A stretch of 64,000 bases of DNA from Thalassotalea nanhaiensis (GCF_031583575.1 NZ_CP134146.1:2294001-2358000), one strand, 5' to 3'; positions 45,309-55,266 are shown, counted from the first letter of the stretch. Made by a program: numbers and translations. Notes: generated by a model not told the origin, from the sequence alone.

Positions 45309-46526
45309 ATGAACAACGGCATTGGCGGTTCAACCGCATCTGAAGAGTTAAAAAAATTAACGAATATGACCGCTGACATTCAGCCTATTTCGGCTGAAGA
45401 ATATCAACAACGTATCGCTAAAGCCCAGCAGATAATGCAGCAAAATAATATTGCGGCAACCTATATCAATGCTGGGACGAACCTTTATTATTTCACCGGT
45501 ACTCGTTGGTATGCTTCAGAACGTATGGTTGGAGCAATAATTCCAGCCAGTGGTGAGATAGTATATATTGCCCCGCACTTTGAAATTAGTACCCTTGAAC
45601 AGTTTATGATCATTAAAGGTCAGGTCAGTAGTTGGCATGAACACGTCAGCCCTTATCAAACTTTTGCCCTAACGTTGGCGGCAATGGATATTACAACCGG
45701 TAACGTAGCTATTGATGAATCTACTGCATTTTTTATCGCCAATGGCATAAAGAATGCTGCACCACAACTTAACTTAATTGATGCTAAAGCAGTAACCGCT
45801 GGCTGTAGAATGCGTAAAACGGCAACAGAGATTGCCTTATTACAACGAGCTAAAGACATGACCTTAGAAGTGCATAAAGCTGCAGCGAGAATATTACATG
45901 AAGGCATTACTACGAAAGAAGTAGAAGCGTTCATCAATGAAGCTCATAAACGAGTTGGTGCCCCAGCAGGCTCTTATTTTTGTATTGTACTGTTTGGTGA
46001 AGATTCAGCCTATCCTCACGGCGTAGCGACACCTAAATCATTAGAGTTAAATGATGTCGTTCTTATCGATACAGGTTGTCAATTAGAAGGCTATAACTCG
46101 GACATTACCCGTACCTATGTGTACGGCACTGCAAGCACTAGACAAACTCAAGTATGGAATAATGAAAAAGAAGCACAACGTTTAGCGTTTGAAGCGGCAG
46201 AGCTTGGCCAGCCTTGTGAGAATACCGATAAAGCTGCTAGAGATTATCTTGCCAGTGTTGGTTTTGGTCCTGACTATAATATTCCAGGTCTACCGCACCG
46301 AACAGGACACGGCATTGGACTTGATATCCATGAATGGCCGTATTTAGTGTTAAACGATAAAACACCTTTAGCCATTGGTATGTGTTTTTCCAATGAGCCA
46401 ATGATTTGTATTCCAGGCGAGTTTGGCATTCGACATGAAGATCATTTTTATATGACCGAAAATGGTCCTAAATGGTTTACCGAACCAGCCCACTCTATTG
46501 ATGATCCCTTTGGTTATAACGCTTAA
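45309..46526 (+). CDS. M24-family metallopeptidase (Xaa-Pro dipeptidase/ectoine hydrolase-like)
   Basis: A 405-residue pita-bread-fold protein: N-terminal creatinase domain, then DTGCQLEGYNSDITRTYVYG (two metal Asp), HRTGHGIGLDIHEWP (metal His) and the Glu residues of NEPMICIPGEFGIRHEDH. Cleaves Xaa-Pro or acts on related amides. AGGA lies 13 bases before the ATG at 45309; ATG 45366 is the alternative start. Next gene starts 8 bases later. Confidence 0.88.
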   Translation: MNNGIGGSTASEELKKLTNMTADIQPISAEEYQQRIAKAQQIMQQNNIAATYINAGTNLYYFTGTRWYASERMVGAIIPASGEIVYIAPHFEISTLEQFMIIKGQVSSWHEHVSPYQTFALTLAAMDITTGNVAIDESTAFFIANGIKNAAPQLNLIDAKAVTAGCRMRKTATEIALLQRAKDMTLEVHKAAARILHEGITTKEVEAFINEAHKRVGAPAGSYFCIVLFGEDSAYPHGVATPKSLELNDVVLIDTGCQLEGYNSDITRTYVYGTASTRQTQVWNNEKEAQRLAFEAAELGQPCENTDKAARDYLASVGFGPDYNIPGLPHRTGHGIGLDIHEWPYLVLNDKTPLAIGMCFSNEPMICIPGEFGIRHEDHFYMTENGPKWFTEPAHSIDDPFGYNA

Positions 46527-46534
46527 TACTATTT

Positions 46535-47191
46535 ATGAATTCTCAAGGTAAAATATTTATTATTGGTTTACCTCGTACGGCGACTACAAGTACTTGTGTC
46601 GCCATGCTAGATTTAGGCTTTAAGGTAGCACATACCTGCTATACCAATAATTGCTTATCTCAAGCGCAGGTTATTGCAGATGCCCCTGTTTTTTATCACT
46701 TTAAAGCGCTCGATTTAGCGTTTCCAAACTCAAGATTTATTTATCTTGAGCGAGATTTAGCAGACTGGCTCCCTTCAATAAAACAATTATTGTTAAGAAT
46801 GCATACTAACGTTACACGAGAAGATGGTGGCTTCAACCCAATAATAAAACAAAGTTACACCAGTATTTTTGCTCCTTTTAGTATTGAACAACTAAATGAT
46901 GATGAGTTTCTTAGGAATTGTTACTTAACCCACAAACAAGATATTGAACACTATTTTCATGATCGCCCTGATGATTTATTACATTTAAATGTTGCAGCAA
47001 AAGGCAGCTATCAAGCCTTACTAGCGTTTTTAAATTTACCCGCCAGTGAAAATGACTTCATAAAGATTAACATTGGCGGCAAAGTTACCGCCTGGAAAGA
47101 CATTAAACACCCTAATAAAATTGAATCAACCAATAAGGGTCGTATCGATAAAACTATTCTTGATGATATTAAAGCTGGTTATCTTGATTAA
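46535..47191 (+). CDS. Sulfotransferase-like protein
   Basis: A 218-residue protein whose opening GKIFIIGLPRTATTSTCVAM carries the 5'-phosphosulfate loop of the sulfotransferase superfamily, followed by the RFIYLERDLADWLPSIKQLL region of the 3'-phosphate site. Cytoplasmic. Acceptor unknown; probably co-transcribed with the M24 peptidase. Confidence 0.78.
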   Translation: MNSQGKIFIIGLPRTATTSTCVAMLDLGFKVAHTCYTNNCLSQAQVIADAPVFYHFKALDLAFPNSRFIYLERDLADWLPSIKQLLLRMHTNVTREDGGFNPIIKQSYTSIFAPFSIEQLNDDEFLRNCYLTHKQDIEHYFHDRPDDLLHLNVAAKGSYQALLAFLNLPASENDFIKINIGGKVTAWKDIKHPNKIESTNKGRIDKTILDDIKAGYLD

Positions 47192-47261
47192 ATCTTCCTA
47201 GTAAGCTCTATTAAGATTAGTTAGAATAAAGCTAATTTAATTTTAGAGTGTATCTAGCCAA

Positions 47262-47834
47262 ATGGTTGCTTTTTTCGAATATATCCCGCTTATCGTATTT
47301 TTTGTTTTTTATAAAATGTTTGATGTTTTTATTGCCACCGGAGCATTGATCGTCACTTCTGCATTGCACTTAGTCGTTATGAAGGCGACTGGTAAACCAA
47401 TTTTAAATAGACATTGGATTTTCTTTGGGTTAATTGCCGTATTTGGTGGTTTAACTATATTTTTCCACGACGATACCTTCATTAAATGGAAAGTTACCAT
47501 CATTAATGGCTTTTTTGGTGTCGCGCTGTTAGTCAGTAAATATGCGTTTAACAAGAATCTTTTGGAAAGTTTCATGGGTGAACAACTTAAGTTGCCAGAT
47601 GCTGTTTGGAGTAAGTTTAATTTAGCATGGGTTGGCTTCTTTTTTACTTGTGCCCTTTTAAACTTATACATTGCCTTTAACTTTGATCAAGAAACATGGG
47701 TTAACTTTAAAGTATTTGGCTTAACAGGTTTAACCTTTGCTTTTGCGATTGTTTCAATAATGTCGATATATAAACATATTCCTCAAGAAGAAACTGAAAC
47801 AGAAAATGTCAACCAAGACAAAATAGAGAAATAA
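47262..47834 (+). CDS. yciB: Inner-membrane septation protein A family (YciB/IspZ)
   Basis: A 190-residue membrane protein with five hydrophobic segments: FEYIPLIVFFVFYKM, LNRHWIFFGLIAVFGGLTI, WKVTIINGFFGVALL and WSKFNLAWVGFFF are hallmarks of YciB. Linked to cell-envelope synthesis and septation. Directly followed by yciI. Confidence 0.95.
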   Translation: MVAFFEYIPLIVFFVFYKMFDVFIATGALIVTSALHLVVMKATGKPILNRHWIFFGLIAVFGGLTIFFHDDTFIKWKVTIINGFFGVALLVSKYAFNKNLLESFMGEQLKLPDAVWSKFNLAWVGFFFTCALLNLYIAFNFDQETWVNFKVFGLTGLTFAFAIVSIMSIYKHIPQEETETENVNQDKIEK

Positions 47835-47837
47835 ACT

Positions 47838-48140
47838 ATGTTGTATGTAATTTACAGTGAAGATGTACCTAATTCGTTAGAGCGTCGATTAAGTGTTAGA
47901 GACCAGCACATAGCTCGCTTGAAGCAGTTACAAAACGAAGGGCGTCTTGTTGTTGCCGGACCATGCCCTGCAATTGACAGTGAAGATCCTGGTACTTCAG
48001 GCTTCACGGGTTCTTTATTAATTCTAGAGTTTAATAGTTTAGACGATGCTCAAAATTGGGCTGATGCAGACCCTTATGTTGCAGCTGGAGTATACAGTAA
48101 AGTAACGGTAAAACCTTATAAGAAGGTTTTACCTGCCTAG
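47838..48140 (+). CDS. yciI: YciI-family protein
   Basis: A 100-residue ferredoxin-fold protein with the YciI features [22 protein letters not shown] and [14 protein letters not shown] (conserved His-Asp pair). Function not settled in the family. Three bases after yciB, so co-transcribed. Confidence 0.93.
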   Translation: MLYVIYSEDVPNSLERRLSVRDQHIARLKQLQNEGRLVVAGPCPAIDSEDPGTSGFTGSLLILEFNSLDDAQNWADADPYVAAGVYSKVTVKPYKKVLPA

Positions 48141-48168
48141 TAAATAAACCTCAAAAATAAGGTCATTA

Positions 48169-48594
48169 ATGATGAAAAGCACTATTATTGTGAAGTTGTT
48201 TTTTTCACTGGCTTATTTACCATTAACGACCTTTAGTGTTCAATTAAAAGCCGATCCAACTTATCCAATTAAGCAATGCCAACAAAGTACAAATAATCAA
48301 GTTGCTCTATCTCAATGTTTAGACATTAAAATAAAAAATCTTAATCAAGAGTTTAATTACTATGTTCAGCAACGAATTACTCAACTTGAAGAGCTGGTTG
48401 TTGTCACTGGCAGAGATGATGCATTAAAAGCCTTTAACCTTAGCTTAGATGAGTTTGCATCTTATCGAGAAGCTAACTGCCAATATCGCTACCAAGCAAT
48501 GATGCCTGGCTCTGGTGCGGCTATTGAATATAAAAGCTGCTTTGTTCAACTCACTAAACAGCGATTAAAGCAATTGTTGAATGAAATTAACTAA
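48169..48594 (+). CDS. LprI-like (DUF1311) secreted protein
   Basis: A 141-residue protein with a signal peptide and four Cys in the mature part (QCQQ, QCLD, NCQY, SCFV). Conserved YRYQAMM...GSGAAIEYKSC, matching lysozyme-inhibitor LprI/DUF1311 proteins. Periplasmic. The last 8 bases overlap the converging small gene. Confidence 0.8.
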   Translation: MMKSTIIVKLFFSLAYLPLTTFSVQLKADPTYPIKQCQQSTNNQVALSQCLDIKIKNLNQEFNYYVQQRITQLEELVVVTGRDDALKAFNLSLDEFASYREANCQYRYQAMMPGSGAAIEYKSCFVQLTKQRLKQLLNEIN

Positions 48595-48772
48595 TACCTT
48601 TATTATTTCTGTTATTTACAGCCCTTGTAAATAACAGAAAAGGTAATGCTAACGGCCCTAAAACTGCCCCCATCACAGCCCAATATCTCGCTTTTTTATG
48701 TTGCCATTTCGCTAAAAAGTAACAAACGATGATAGAAGTCACATGAATCAGTAGCAATATCATAATCACCAT
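48587..48772 (-). CDS. Small membrane protein
   Basis: A 61-residue protein with two hydrophobic segments (about 2-19 and 29-48) separated by a basic loop (KWQHKKARYW). Unknown function. Its last 18 codons lie in a perfect hairpin. Could be an open frame by chance, but hydrophobicity, ATG and position 5 bases after the transporter gene support it. Confidence 0.55.
   Translation of the reverse strand: MVIMILLLIHVTSIIVCYFLAKWQHKKARYWAVMGAVLGPLALPFLLFTRAVNNRNNKGIS
48606..48640. repeat. Inverted repeat inside the end of a small gene
   Basis: TTTCTGTTATTTACA / TGTAAATAACAGAAA, fifteen perfect pairs with a five-base loop, in the convergent gap/overlap. No T run on either side. Confidence 0.8.
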
Positions 48773-48777
48773 ATGTG

Positions 48778-49863
48778 TTATTGGCCTTCTTTTAGCTGTA
48801 TTTGCGCTTGCTGTTCTTTTAATTCATCGGCAGCTTGGCTTTCATCGCCAAGCATAATTGAAAACCATTTAGTTTCCTCTGAGCCCTCTAGTGCAATTTT
48901 TATGATCATAGTAAGGGGAACTGACAATAGCATTCCAACGGTACCTAATAACCATCCCCAAAATATTAATGATAAAAACACCACTAACGTTGATAAGCCC
49001 AGACCTCGGCCTAAGTATCGTGGTTCAACCATATTTCCCATAACGGTATTAATCACCATATAACCAGCGCCTATCATCGCTGCGGCAAAAGGATTAAGTT
49101 GCAATAATGCCAATAACACTGCGGGGACAGCGGCAATTATTGAGCCTATATTAGGAATATAATTAAATAAAAATGCTAAAACCCCCCACAATATAAAGAA
49201 ATCTAAACCAATTGCCCACAGCATAAAGCCCACCAAGCAACCGGTGGCAATACTCACATATGTTTTGATAGCGATATATTGATTGACTGAATTAAGGAAT
49301 TTATCAATTTGTTGCATCTTCATTTGTGGATCTTTAAGTGCCAAGTGTAGTTTTGCAGGAATACTTGGCGCTTCAAAAAGCATAAAGACCACAGTAATAA
49401 TGATCAGAAATAAATTGGCCATAATATTACCAAAACCCGATAACATATCGGCGGCAAACCCCATTGCGGCGGCAGGATCTAAATATTGCATTAATATTTT
49501 AGAAGACACGACAATGTTGTAATCGGCCAATTTGTCAATTAATCCGGCAAAATCATGAGTCAGCTGAGCTCTGTATTCCGGCATAACCGCAGATAGCTCA
49601 TTTAATGAGTTACCAATTAAACTAGCCAAAGACATACCAATAGCGCCAAAAATAGCGATAACCAAAATAATAGCGACACCTTTTGGGATTTTATATTGCT
49701 CGGCTTTATTGATCACGGGGTTACACATGATGGCAATAAATAAGGAAAGTAAAAACGGGATTAATATGCTACTTGCTGTTTTAATACCAGCCATAATGAT
49801 AACTAAAGAGGCCAAGATAATTAATACTTTAACTACCCCAGTGTTTTTGATTGATAAGTCCAT
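48778..49863 (-). CDS. AI-2E family transporter
   Basis: A 361-residue membrane protein of the AI-2E/PerM family: about eight helices, the NYIPNIGSIIAAVPAVLLAL motif and VEPRYLGRGLGLSTLVVFLSLIFW typical of the family. Function differs among members (quorum signal export, Na+/H+ exchange); none can be assigned. Confidence 0.88.
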   Translation of the reverse strand: MDLSIKNTGVVKVLIILASLVIIMAGIKTASSILIPFLLSLFIAIMCNPVINKAEQYKIPKGVAIILVIAIFGAIGMSLASLIGNSLNELSAVMPEYRAQLTHDFAGLIDKLADYNIVVSSKILMQYLDPAAAMGFAADMLSGFGNIMANLFLIIITVVFMLFEAPSIPAKLHLALKDPQMKMQQIDKFLNSVNQYIAIKTYVSIATGCLVGFMLWAIGLDFFILWGVLAFLFNYIPNIGSIIAAVPAVLLALLQLNPFAAAMIGAGYMVINTVMGNMVEPRYLGRGLGLSTLVVFLSLIFWGWLLGTVGMLLSVPLTMIIKIALEGSEETKWFSIMLGDESQAADELKEQQAQIQLKEGQ

Positions 49864-50035
49864 GAGAAATCTCTTTATTTTTATATTTCATTAAGATAGC
49901 AAATAATGTCAATATTTACACTCTTAGTTGATATTAGGCTCTCAATATACTTAGCGTTTGGCTAACATTCGTCTCTTTTGCTCGCTTTGAACTATCATTA
50001 ATATGAGGGGCATTTTTAGTAATTGTAAATAATTT

Positions 50036-50938
50036 ATGAAAATTTTAATGACGGGCGGCACGGGTCTCATTGGCTCGGCTTTTATCACTAAATATCATCA
50101 CAAATATAAATTTGTTGTGTTAACGCGCGATCCTAATAAATCTGCAAACCTCTTCCCTACATCACCAAACATTAATTTTATTGCTAACCTCACTGACCAA
50201 ATAGCAATAGAACAGTTTGATGCTGTTATAAACCTGGCAGGAGAGCCTATTGCTGACAATCGCTGGACACTAAAACGAAAGCGTGCAATTTGTCAAAGCA
50301 GGTGGAAATTAACCAACAAACTGAGCCAGTTAATTAATGAAGCAGAAAATCCGCCCAAAGTATTTATTTCAGGCTCTGCGGTTGGTTATTATGGTCGACA
50401 AGGCAATACTGAGATTAATGAAAACTATAAAGACATTAATGAAGAGTTTAGCCACAAAATATGTAAAGTGTGGGAAAACAAAGCATTATTAGCAAGCGGT
50501 AGAAGTCGGGTTTGTCTTCTCAGAACCGGTATAGTCTTATCCAGCTCTGGCGGTGCATTAAGCAAAATGCTACCAGCATTTAAGCTCTGTTTAGGTGGCA
50601 AAATATCTACAGGACATCAATATATGTCATGGATCCACATCGAAGATATGGTGGACGGCATAGAGTTTTTATTAAACAACCAAAACTGTCAGGGGCCATT
50701 TAACCTAACAGCCCCCAAACCAGTCACAAATCTTGAATTTACCAAGGCATTGGCTAAATCTTTACATCGTCCAAGCTTTGCAACTGTACCTGCCATTGCA
50801 TTAAAGTTGCTGCTTGGAGAAATGTCTGATTTATTACTCTACGGGCAAAACGTATTACCTGAACGACTGTTATCAGAGAAATTTAAGTTTAGCTACCCAA
50901 ATATCAATATTGCCTTTGCCGATCTGCATGGTAAATAA
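50036..50938 (+). CDS. TIGR01777-family SDR epimerase (YfcH-like)
   Basis: A 300-residue extended SDR: Rossmann GGTGLIGSAF, NLAGEPIADNRWT, SGSAVGYYG (Tyr of the catalytic pair) and MSWIHIEDMVDGIEFLL. Matches YfcH-type nucleotide-sugar epimerases of unknown substrate. Confidence 0.88.
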   Translation: MKILMTGGTGLIGSAFITKYHHKYKFVVLTRDPNKSANLFPTSPNINFIANLTDQIAIEQFDAVINLAGEPIADNRWTLKRKRAICQSRWKLTNKLSQLINEAENPPKVFISGSAVGYYGRQGNTEINENYKDINEEFSHKICKVWENKALLASGRSRVCLLRTGIVLSSSGGALSKMLPAFKLCLGGKISTGHQYMSWIHIEDMVDGIEFLLNNQNCQGPFNLTAPKPVTNLEFTKALAKSLHRPSFATVPAIALKLLLGEMSDLLLYGQNVLPERLLSEKFKFSYPNINIAFADLHGK

Positions 50939-50966
50939 TACTAAGCCAATTTAGTAATTTATCGTG

Positions 50967-53471
50967 TCATAAAGTGCGTCTTATAAGCGTTAAACTGGAC
51001 AAATTTAATAATCGCCAACAGGAGAACAATCCAACCAAGCCAACAAATAAAGCACCTAAACCAATGCCGACAAACCAATAAAAAAGATGCAATGAAGGTT
51101 GCATATCAAACACTTGAGTTTGAATAACATACACCCCTATTTCCATAGCAATGCTGGCCATAAAACCTGCAATAGCACCTAAAACAACAAACTCGAGTAC
51201 TGTTGCCCCTTTTAATAAACTGCCTTTTGCGCCTAAGGTTCTTAAAATGGCTAACTCTCTTTCACGCTCTTCCATGCTAGCCTGTACTTGGGCAACTAAA
51301 ACTAACGAGCCGGCAAGAACCACTAAAGCAAGAATAAACTCGATAGCCAGGGATACTTGGTCTATTACCGAACGTAGTTGACTGATCATAGCCTGTACAT
51401 CTATGACAGTAATGGTTGGGTACTGAGATAAGAATGTCTGCATCGCACGTTGTTTATCTGTCGGTACATGCATTGCTGCAATATAAGTTGCAGGGAAATC
51501 TTTCAAAACCTTATCCGAGAAAATCATATAAAAGTTTGGCTGCATTGACTGCCAATTTACTTCACGGATACTGGTAACTGGTAATTTAATTTGTTCGCTA
51601 CCAATTTGAAAACTTAACTGGTCGCCAATATTTATTTCTAAACGCTCAGCAAGCTTCGACTCTATAGAGACCTGTGCATACTCATCATTAGGGTCAAACC
51701 ATTGCCCTTTTATAATATCGTTTTCTTTTGGTAAAACAGAATGCCAAGTCATATTCAATTCTCGACCAATGCCTTGCCTACCTTGATCGCTTCGATCTGT
51801 TTGTTCTTTACTCGCTCTTTTTAATAGCTTCTCTTCATTAATCGCGGTGAGTCTGCCCCTAACAATGGGGTACAAGTCACTGGCACTCATGCCATTTTCA
51901 TTAAGAAAACTCTCTACTTGTGGTACTTGCGGTTTACTTATATTGACTAAAAACTGATTAGGCGCATTAACAGGAAGTTGAGCCTGCCATTCATTAATCA
52001 AATCATTACGTACTACCAACATCAATAACAATAGATTAATCGCAATGGTAAAACTCACCAGCTGCACATTATTTTGTTTACCACGGCGCTTTAAGCTCGC
52101 CATTGCTAAATGAAAAGACTGTCCAGCCTGACTGCCAACTGCTCGTCCTGTACTTATTAATAAACGACCAAGCAATAATAAAATAGCAATAATAACACCA
52201 CCACTTGCCATTAACGCCAAAGATAGAACCCAGTCACCACTGAACATTATGAGCAACGCAAAAATAGCTATAAACGGAGGAATATTAGCAATAATGGATT
52301 TTTTGGTATCGATGTTATCGAAGCCATGAATAACCGCTAATACTGGCGTAGAAATCAACATTTTCATCGGCGTAATAGCAAAAGCTGAAGCGCTGATAAT
52401 ACCGGTTACTGTGGCAATAATTAATGGATATGACGATATACTTTCATTGGTTGTGGGTAAATAATCCGCCATTAACGACAAACCAATAGTTTGTAAACCA
52501 AAACCAATTGCTAAACCGATAGTAATAGAGAACAGAGATAAACTGGTCCAATGCAATAAATATAAGTTTCGTATGTGCCCTCTATTTGCGCCCATTGCTT
52601 TGAATACTGCTACCATTGGTTGGTGACGTTGACCGTATCGTCTACTGGCAACTGATACAGCAACGGCAGCCAGAATAATACCGAGCATACTGGCCAATGA
52701 TAAATACTTTTCAGCTCGAGTTAATGCATTAGCTAAAGGAGTTTGTTGGCCTTTAACATCATACCAACGCTGTATTTCACTAACTTTTGGTTTTATCCAT
52801 TGTTCGTATTGCTCTATTGCCTGCTCACTACCTGCAAATAAATATCGGTATGTTAATCGGCTTCCCGGTTGAACAACTTGTGTAGCTTCAACGTCCTGAT
52901 AATTTATAAATACCCTAGGTCCTTGGGTGAATACACTAAATGATGCGTCAGGCTCTTTATTTATCGTACCTGCAATGGTGAATTCTGCTGCGCCAAGTTC
53001 AAGTTTGTCACCAACCTTTGTTGAAAGCTTTTCAAGTAACGAGGGTTGAACCCATACGGTCCCTATAGCAGGAGCGCCTTTAGCTAACACATTAGAGTTT
53101 ACAGGGTCATTAATTAATAACTCTCCCCGAAGCGGATATGAATTGCTTACTGCTTTAACTGATGCCAATTGCATCTCATCACCAGCAAATACCATGGATG
53201 AAAATAACATCACCTGTGCATTGTCTAAGTGTAATTCTTTCGACTTTATCAGTATTTCATCATCTACAGGACGCGAAGATTGCAACACTCTGTCAGAGGC
53301 AATAAAGCTATTGCTTTCATTAATCAATGCAGATTGTATTTGCTGTGAAAACCCTGACAACGAAAACACTGTTGCTACAGCTAATATAATCGCCAGACAA
53401 ATTATGGTTAATTCACCGCGTTTAAGTTCATGTCTGAATAGTCGTAAAGACTGTTTAACCCATATTGGCAT
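50967..53471 (-). CDS. ybbP: ABC transporter permease YbbP-like
   Basis: An 834-residue FtsX/MacB-type permease: two copies of an FtsX membrane domain and periplasmic MacB-like regions, e.g. ERERELAILRTLGAKGSLL and RRYGQRHQPMVAVFKAMGANR. E. coli YbbP has the same size and the same neighbour genes. With YbbA and TesA it is thought to act on lipids or hydrophobic molecules in the envelope. Starts one base after the ybbA stop. Confidence 0.92.
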   Translation of the reverse strand: MPIWVKQSLRLFRHELKRGELTIICLAIILAVATVFSLSGFSQQIQSALINESNSFIASDRVLQSSRPVDDEILIKSKELHLDNAQVMLFSSMVFAGDEMQLASVKAVSNSYPLRGELLINDPVNSNVLAKGAPAIGTVWVQPSLLEKLSTKVGDKLELGAAEFTIAGTINKEPDASFSVFTQGPRVFINYQDVEATQVVQPGSRLTYRYLFAGSEQAIEQYEQWIKPKVSEIQRWYDVKGQQTPLANALTRAEKYLSLASMLGIILAAVAVSVASRRYGQRHQPMVAVFKAMGANRGHIRNLYLLHWTSLSLFSITIGLAIGFGLQTIGLSLMADYLPTTNESISSYPLIIATVTGIISASAFAITPMKMLISTPVLAVIHGFDNIDTKKSIIANIPPFIAIFALLIMFSGDWVLSLALMASGGVIIAILLLLGRLLISTGRAVGSQAGQSFHLAMASLKRRGKQNNVQLVSFTIAINLLLLMLVVRNDLINEWQAQLPVNAPNQFLVNISKPQVPQVESFLNENGMSASDLYPIVRGRLTAINEEKLLKRASKEQTDRSDQGRQGIGRELNMTWHSVLPKENDIIKGQWFDPNDEYAQVSIESKLAERLEINIGDQLSFQIGSEQIKLPVTSIREVNWQSMQPNFYMIFSDKVLKDFPATYIAAMHVPTDKQRAMQTFLSQYPTITVIDVQAMISQLRSVIDQVSLAIEFILALVVLAGSLVLVAQVQASMEERERELAILRTLGAKGSLLKGATVLEFVVLGAIAGFMASIAMEIGVYVIQTQVFDMQPSLHLFYWFVGIGLGALFVGLVGLFSCWRLLNLSSLTLIRRTL

Positions 53472-53472
53472 G

Positions 53473-54195
53473 TTAGCCTACCTCTGCTACAGCTATTCTC
53501 GGCTTAAAAAACTCGCCTGCTTGCATAGTAAGCTGTCTTTCACAGCGTTGTGCTAATTTAGAGTCATGGGTAACTAAAACTAATGTTGTGCCCTGCTGTT
53601 GGTTAAGCTCAAACAACAGCTCAGTAATTTTCACACCTGTTTTACTGTCTAAATTACCGGTAGGTTCATCGGCAAATAAAATAGCAGGGTTAGAGATAAA
53701 CGCACGAGCAATTGCCACTCGCTGCTGTTCACCACCAGATAATTGACCAGGGTAATGTTCAATTCTATCGGCAAGTCCTACTTTATCAAGCATTGCAATC
53801 GCTTTTTCTTTTGCATTAGTATCATTGGCAAGTTCCGCCGGTAACATGACATTTTCAAGTGCAGTTAGACTGTTTATTAATAAAAATGACTGAAAGATAA
53901 AGCCAACATGATCAGCTCTTACTTTACTGCGACGTTCTTCATCGAACGTATGCAACGCTAAACCGTTTAGGTATATTTCTCCTGAACTAGGTAAATCTAA
54001 GCCCGCTAAAAGTGACAATAGCGTGGTTTTTCCTGATCCGGAAGCGCCAATGATGGCAATACTTTCTCCTGACTTGACTTGTAAGTTAATTGCTTTCAGG
54101 ATAGTTAATGATTTTTCATCACGGTTATTACTGGCAGTCTTCACTGATTTAGTAACATCGCGACATTCTAATATTATTTCAGGTTTTGTATTCAT
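53473..54195 (-). CDS. ybbA: ABC transporter ATP-binding protein YbbA-like
   Basis: ATPase of the MacB/LolD group: Walker A GASGSGKTTLL, LSGGEQQRVAIARAF signature, ILFADEPTGNLD Walker B and H-loop VTHD. Partner of YbbP. An ATG at 54228 would add 11 residues and overlap tesA by 35 bases; the ATG at 54195 fits the family N-terminus better. Confidence 0.92.
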   Translation of the reverse strand: MNTKPEIILECRDVTKSVKTASNNRDEKSLTILKAINLQVKSGESIAIIGASGSGKTTLLSLLAGLDLPSSGEIYLNGLALHTFDEERRSKVRADHVGFIFQSFLLINSLTALENVMLPAELANDTNAKEKAIAMLDKVGLADRIEHYPGQLSGGEQQRVAIARAFISNPAILFADEPTGNLDSKTGVKITELLFELNQQQGTTLVLVTHDSKLAQRCERQLTMQAGEFFKPRIAVAEVG

Positions 54196-54808
54196 GCTTA
54201 AAAAATTAACTCTTTCATTATTGTTCATGTTAACCAGTACATTTTCAAATTCTCTACTGGCTCAACAATCTATTTTACTCTTAGGTGATAGTCTCAGTGC
54301 TAGTTACGGGATGCAAGAAAAAGATGGCTGGGTAATGTTACTAAATAATATGTTAGAACAAGAAAAAGCCAATTATCGCATCCTTAATGCCAGCATCAGT
54401 GGCGAAACCACCGGTGGAGGATTGGCAAGGCTACCGGGCATTTTAGAGAAAAACAACATTGATTATTTGCTGATCGAATTGGGTGGAAATGATGGTTTAC
54501 GTGGTTTTCCACCAGCGCTAATTAAAAATAACTTGTTACAAATTATTGAATTAGCCAAAGAAAAAAATATAAAGGTTTTACTTTCTTCAATTCGCATCCC
54601 TCCCAATTATGGCCCAAGGTACAACAAAATGTTTTCTGACGTATTCGCTAACACAGCCAAAGAAAGCACGGTAACCTTACTTCCTTTTTTTGTTGAATCT
54701 GTTGCCGCTAATCCAGAATTGATGCAAGCGGATGGAATTCACCCTACCATTGAAGCGCAACCATTGTTAGCGAAAGAAATGAAGAAAATATTAGAAGATG
54801 CGATGTAA
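54194..54808 (+). CDS. tesA: Multifunctional thioesterase/lysophospholipase L1 TesA
   Basis: A 204-residue SGNH hydrolase: signal peptide (MLKKLTLSLLFMLTSTFSN..., cleaved near LLA-QQS), catalytic GDSLSASYGM (Ser), ELGGNDGLRG (Gly, Asn) and the terminal DGIHPT (Asp, His). Periplasmic. The ATG at 54194 is preferred over the frame start at 54023, which would overlap ybbA and lack a signal peptide. Confidence 0.95.
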   Translation: MLKKLTLSLLFMLTSTFSNSLLAQQSILLLGDSLSASYGMQEKDGWVMLLNNMLEQEKANYRILNASISGETTGGGLARLPGILEKNNIDYLLIELGGNDGLRGFPPALIKNNLLQIIELAKEKNIKVLLSSIRIPPNYGPRYNKMFSDVFANTAKESTVTLLPFFVESVAANPELMQADGIHPTIEAQPLLAKEMKKILEDAM

Positions 54809-54833
54809 CATGTAGCTTGGGGTGACCTGCAAA

Positions 54834-55094
54834 TCAATCGCCTTTTGGAACATAAGGAGTTCGTTTAAATTCCTTATGATAATCTTCTTCTCTTTGTCGT
54901 TCTCTTTCTTCATCGACAGGTTCATTTTTTAGCATTAAAACCGTCACATATATGATGCCAATGGGTGGAATTATCGATAATATCACACCAAAAAATATGG
55001 CAACTAATGGAAAACGAACTTTGTCGCGCCCATAGTAATAACTAAGTGAGCCATTAATGACCATCAATATCATGACGTAGTCGATATATGTCAT
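54834..55094 (-). CDS. Small membrane protein with charged tail
   Basis: An 86-residue protein with two hydrophobic segments (about 6-22 and 31-53) and a charged Glu/Arg tail (DEERERQREEDYHKEF). Unknown function. Single gene on the minus strand between tesA and the tRNA operon. Confidence 0.6.
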   Translation of the reverse strand: MTYIDYVMILMVINGSLSYYYGRDKVRFPLVAIFFGVILSIIPPIGIIYVTVLMLKNEPVDEERERQREEDYHKEFKRTPYVPKGD

Positions 55095-55226
55095 TGCCCT
55101 TTACTCCCTTAACCAAAATCCTAATAGTCAATTTACTGGTAAATTATACTAAAAACAAGCCTGGATATGACCTTAGTTGTCATGAATAATCTGATTTAAC
55201 GTTTAATTTTAACAAATTTTAGATAC

Positions 55227-55254
55227 AAAAAAGCCGACTTACGTCGGCTTTTTT
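55227..55254 (-). terminator. Terminator of the tRNA operon, distal copy
   Basis: AAAAAAGCCGAC / GTCGGCTTTTTT with a four-base loop; on the minus strand the A run becomes the U tract. It follows the last tRNA-Glu. Confidence 0.9.
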
Positions 55255-55266
55255 GTCACTGTAAAG

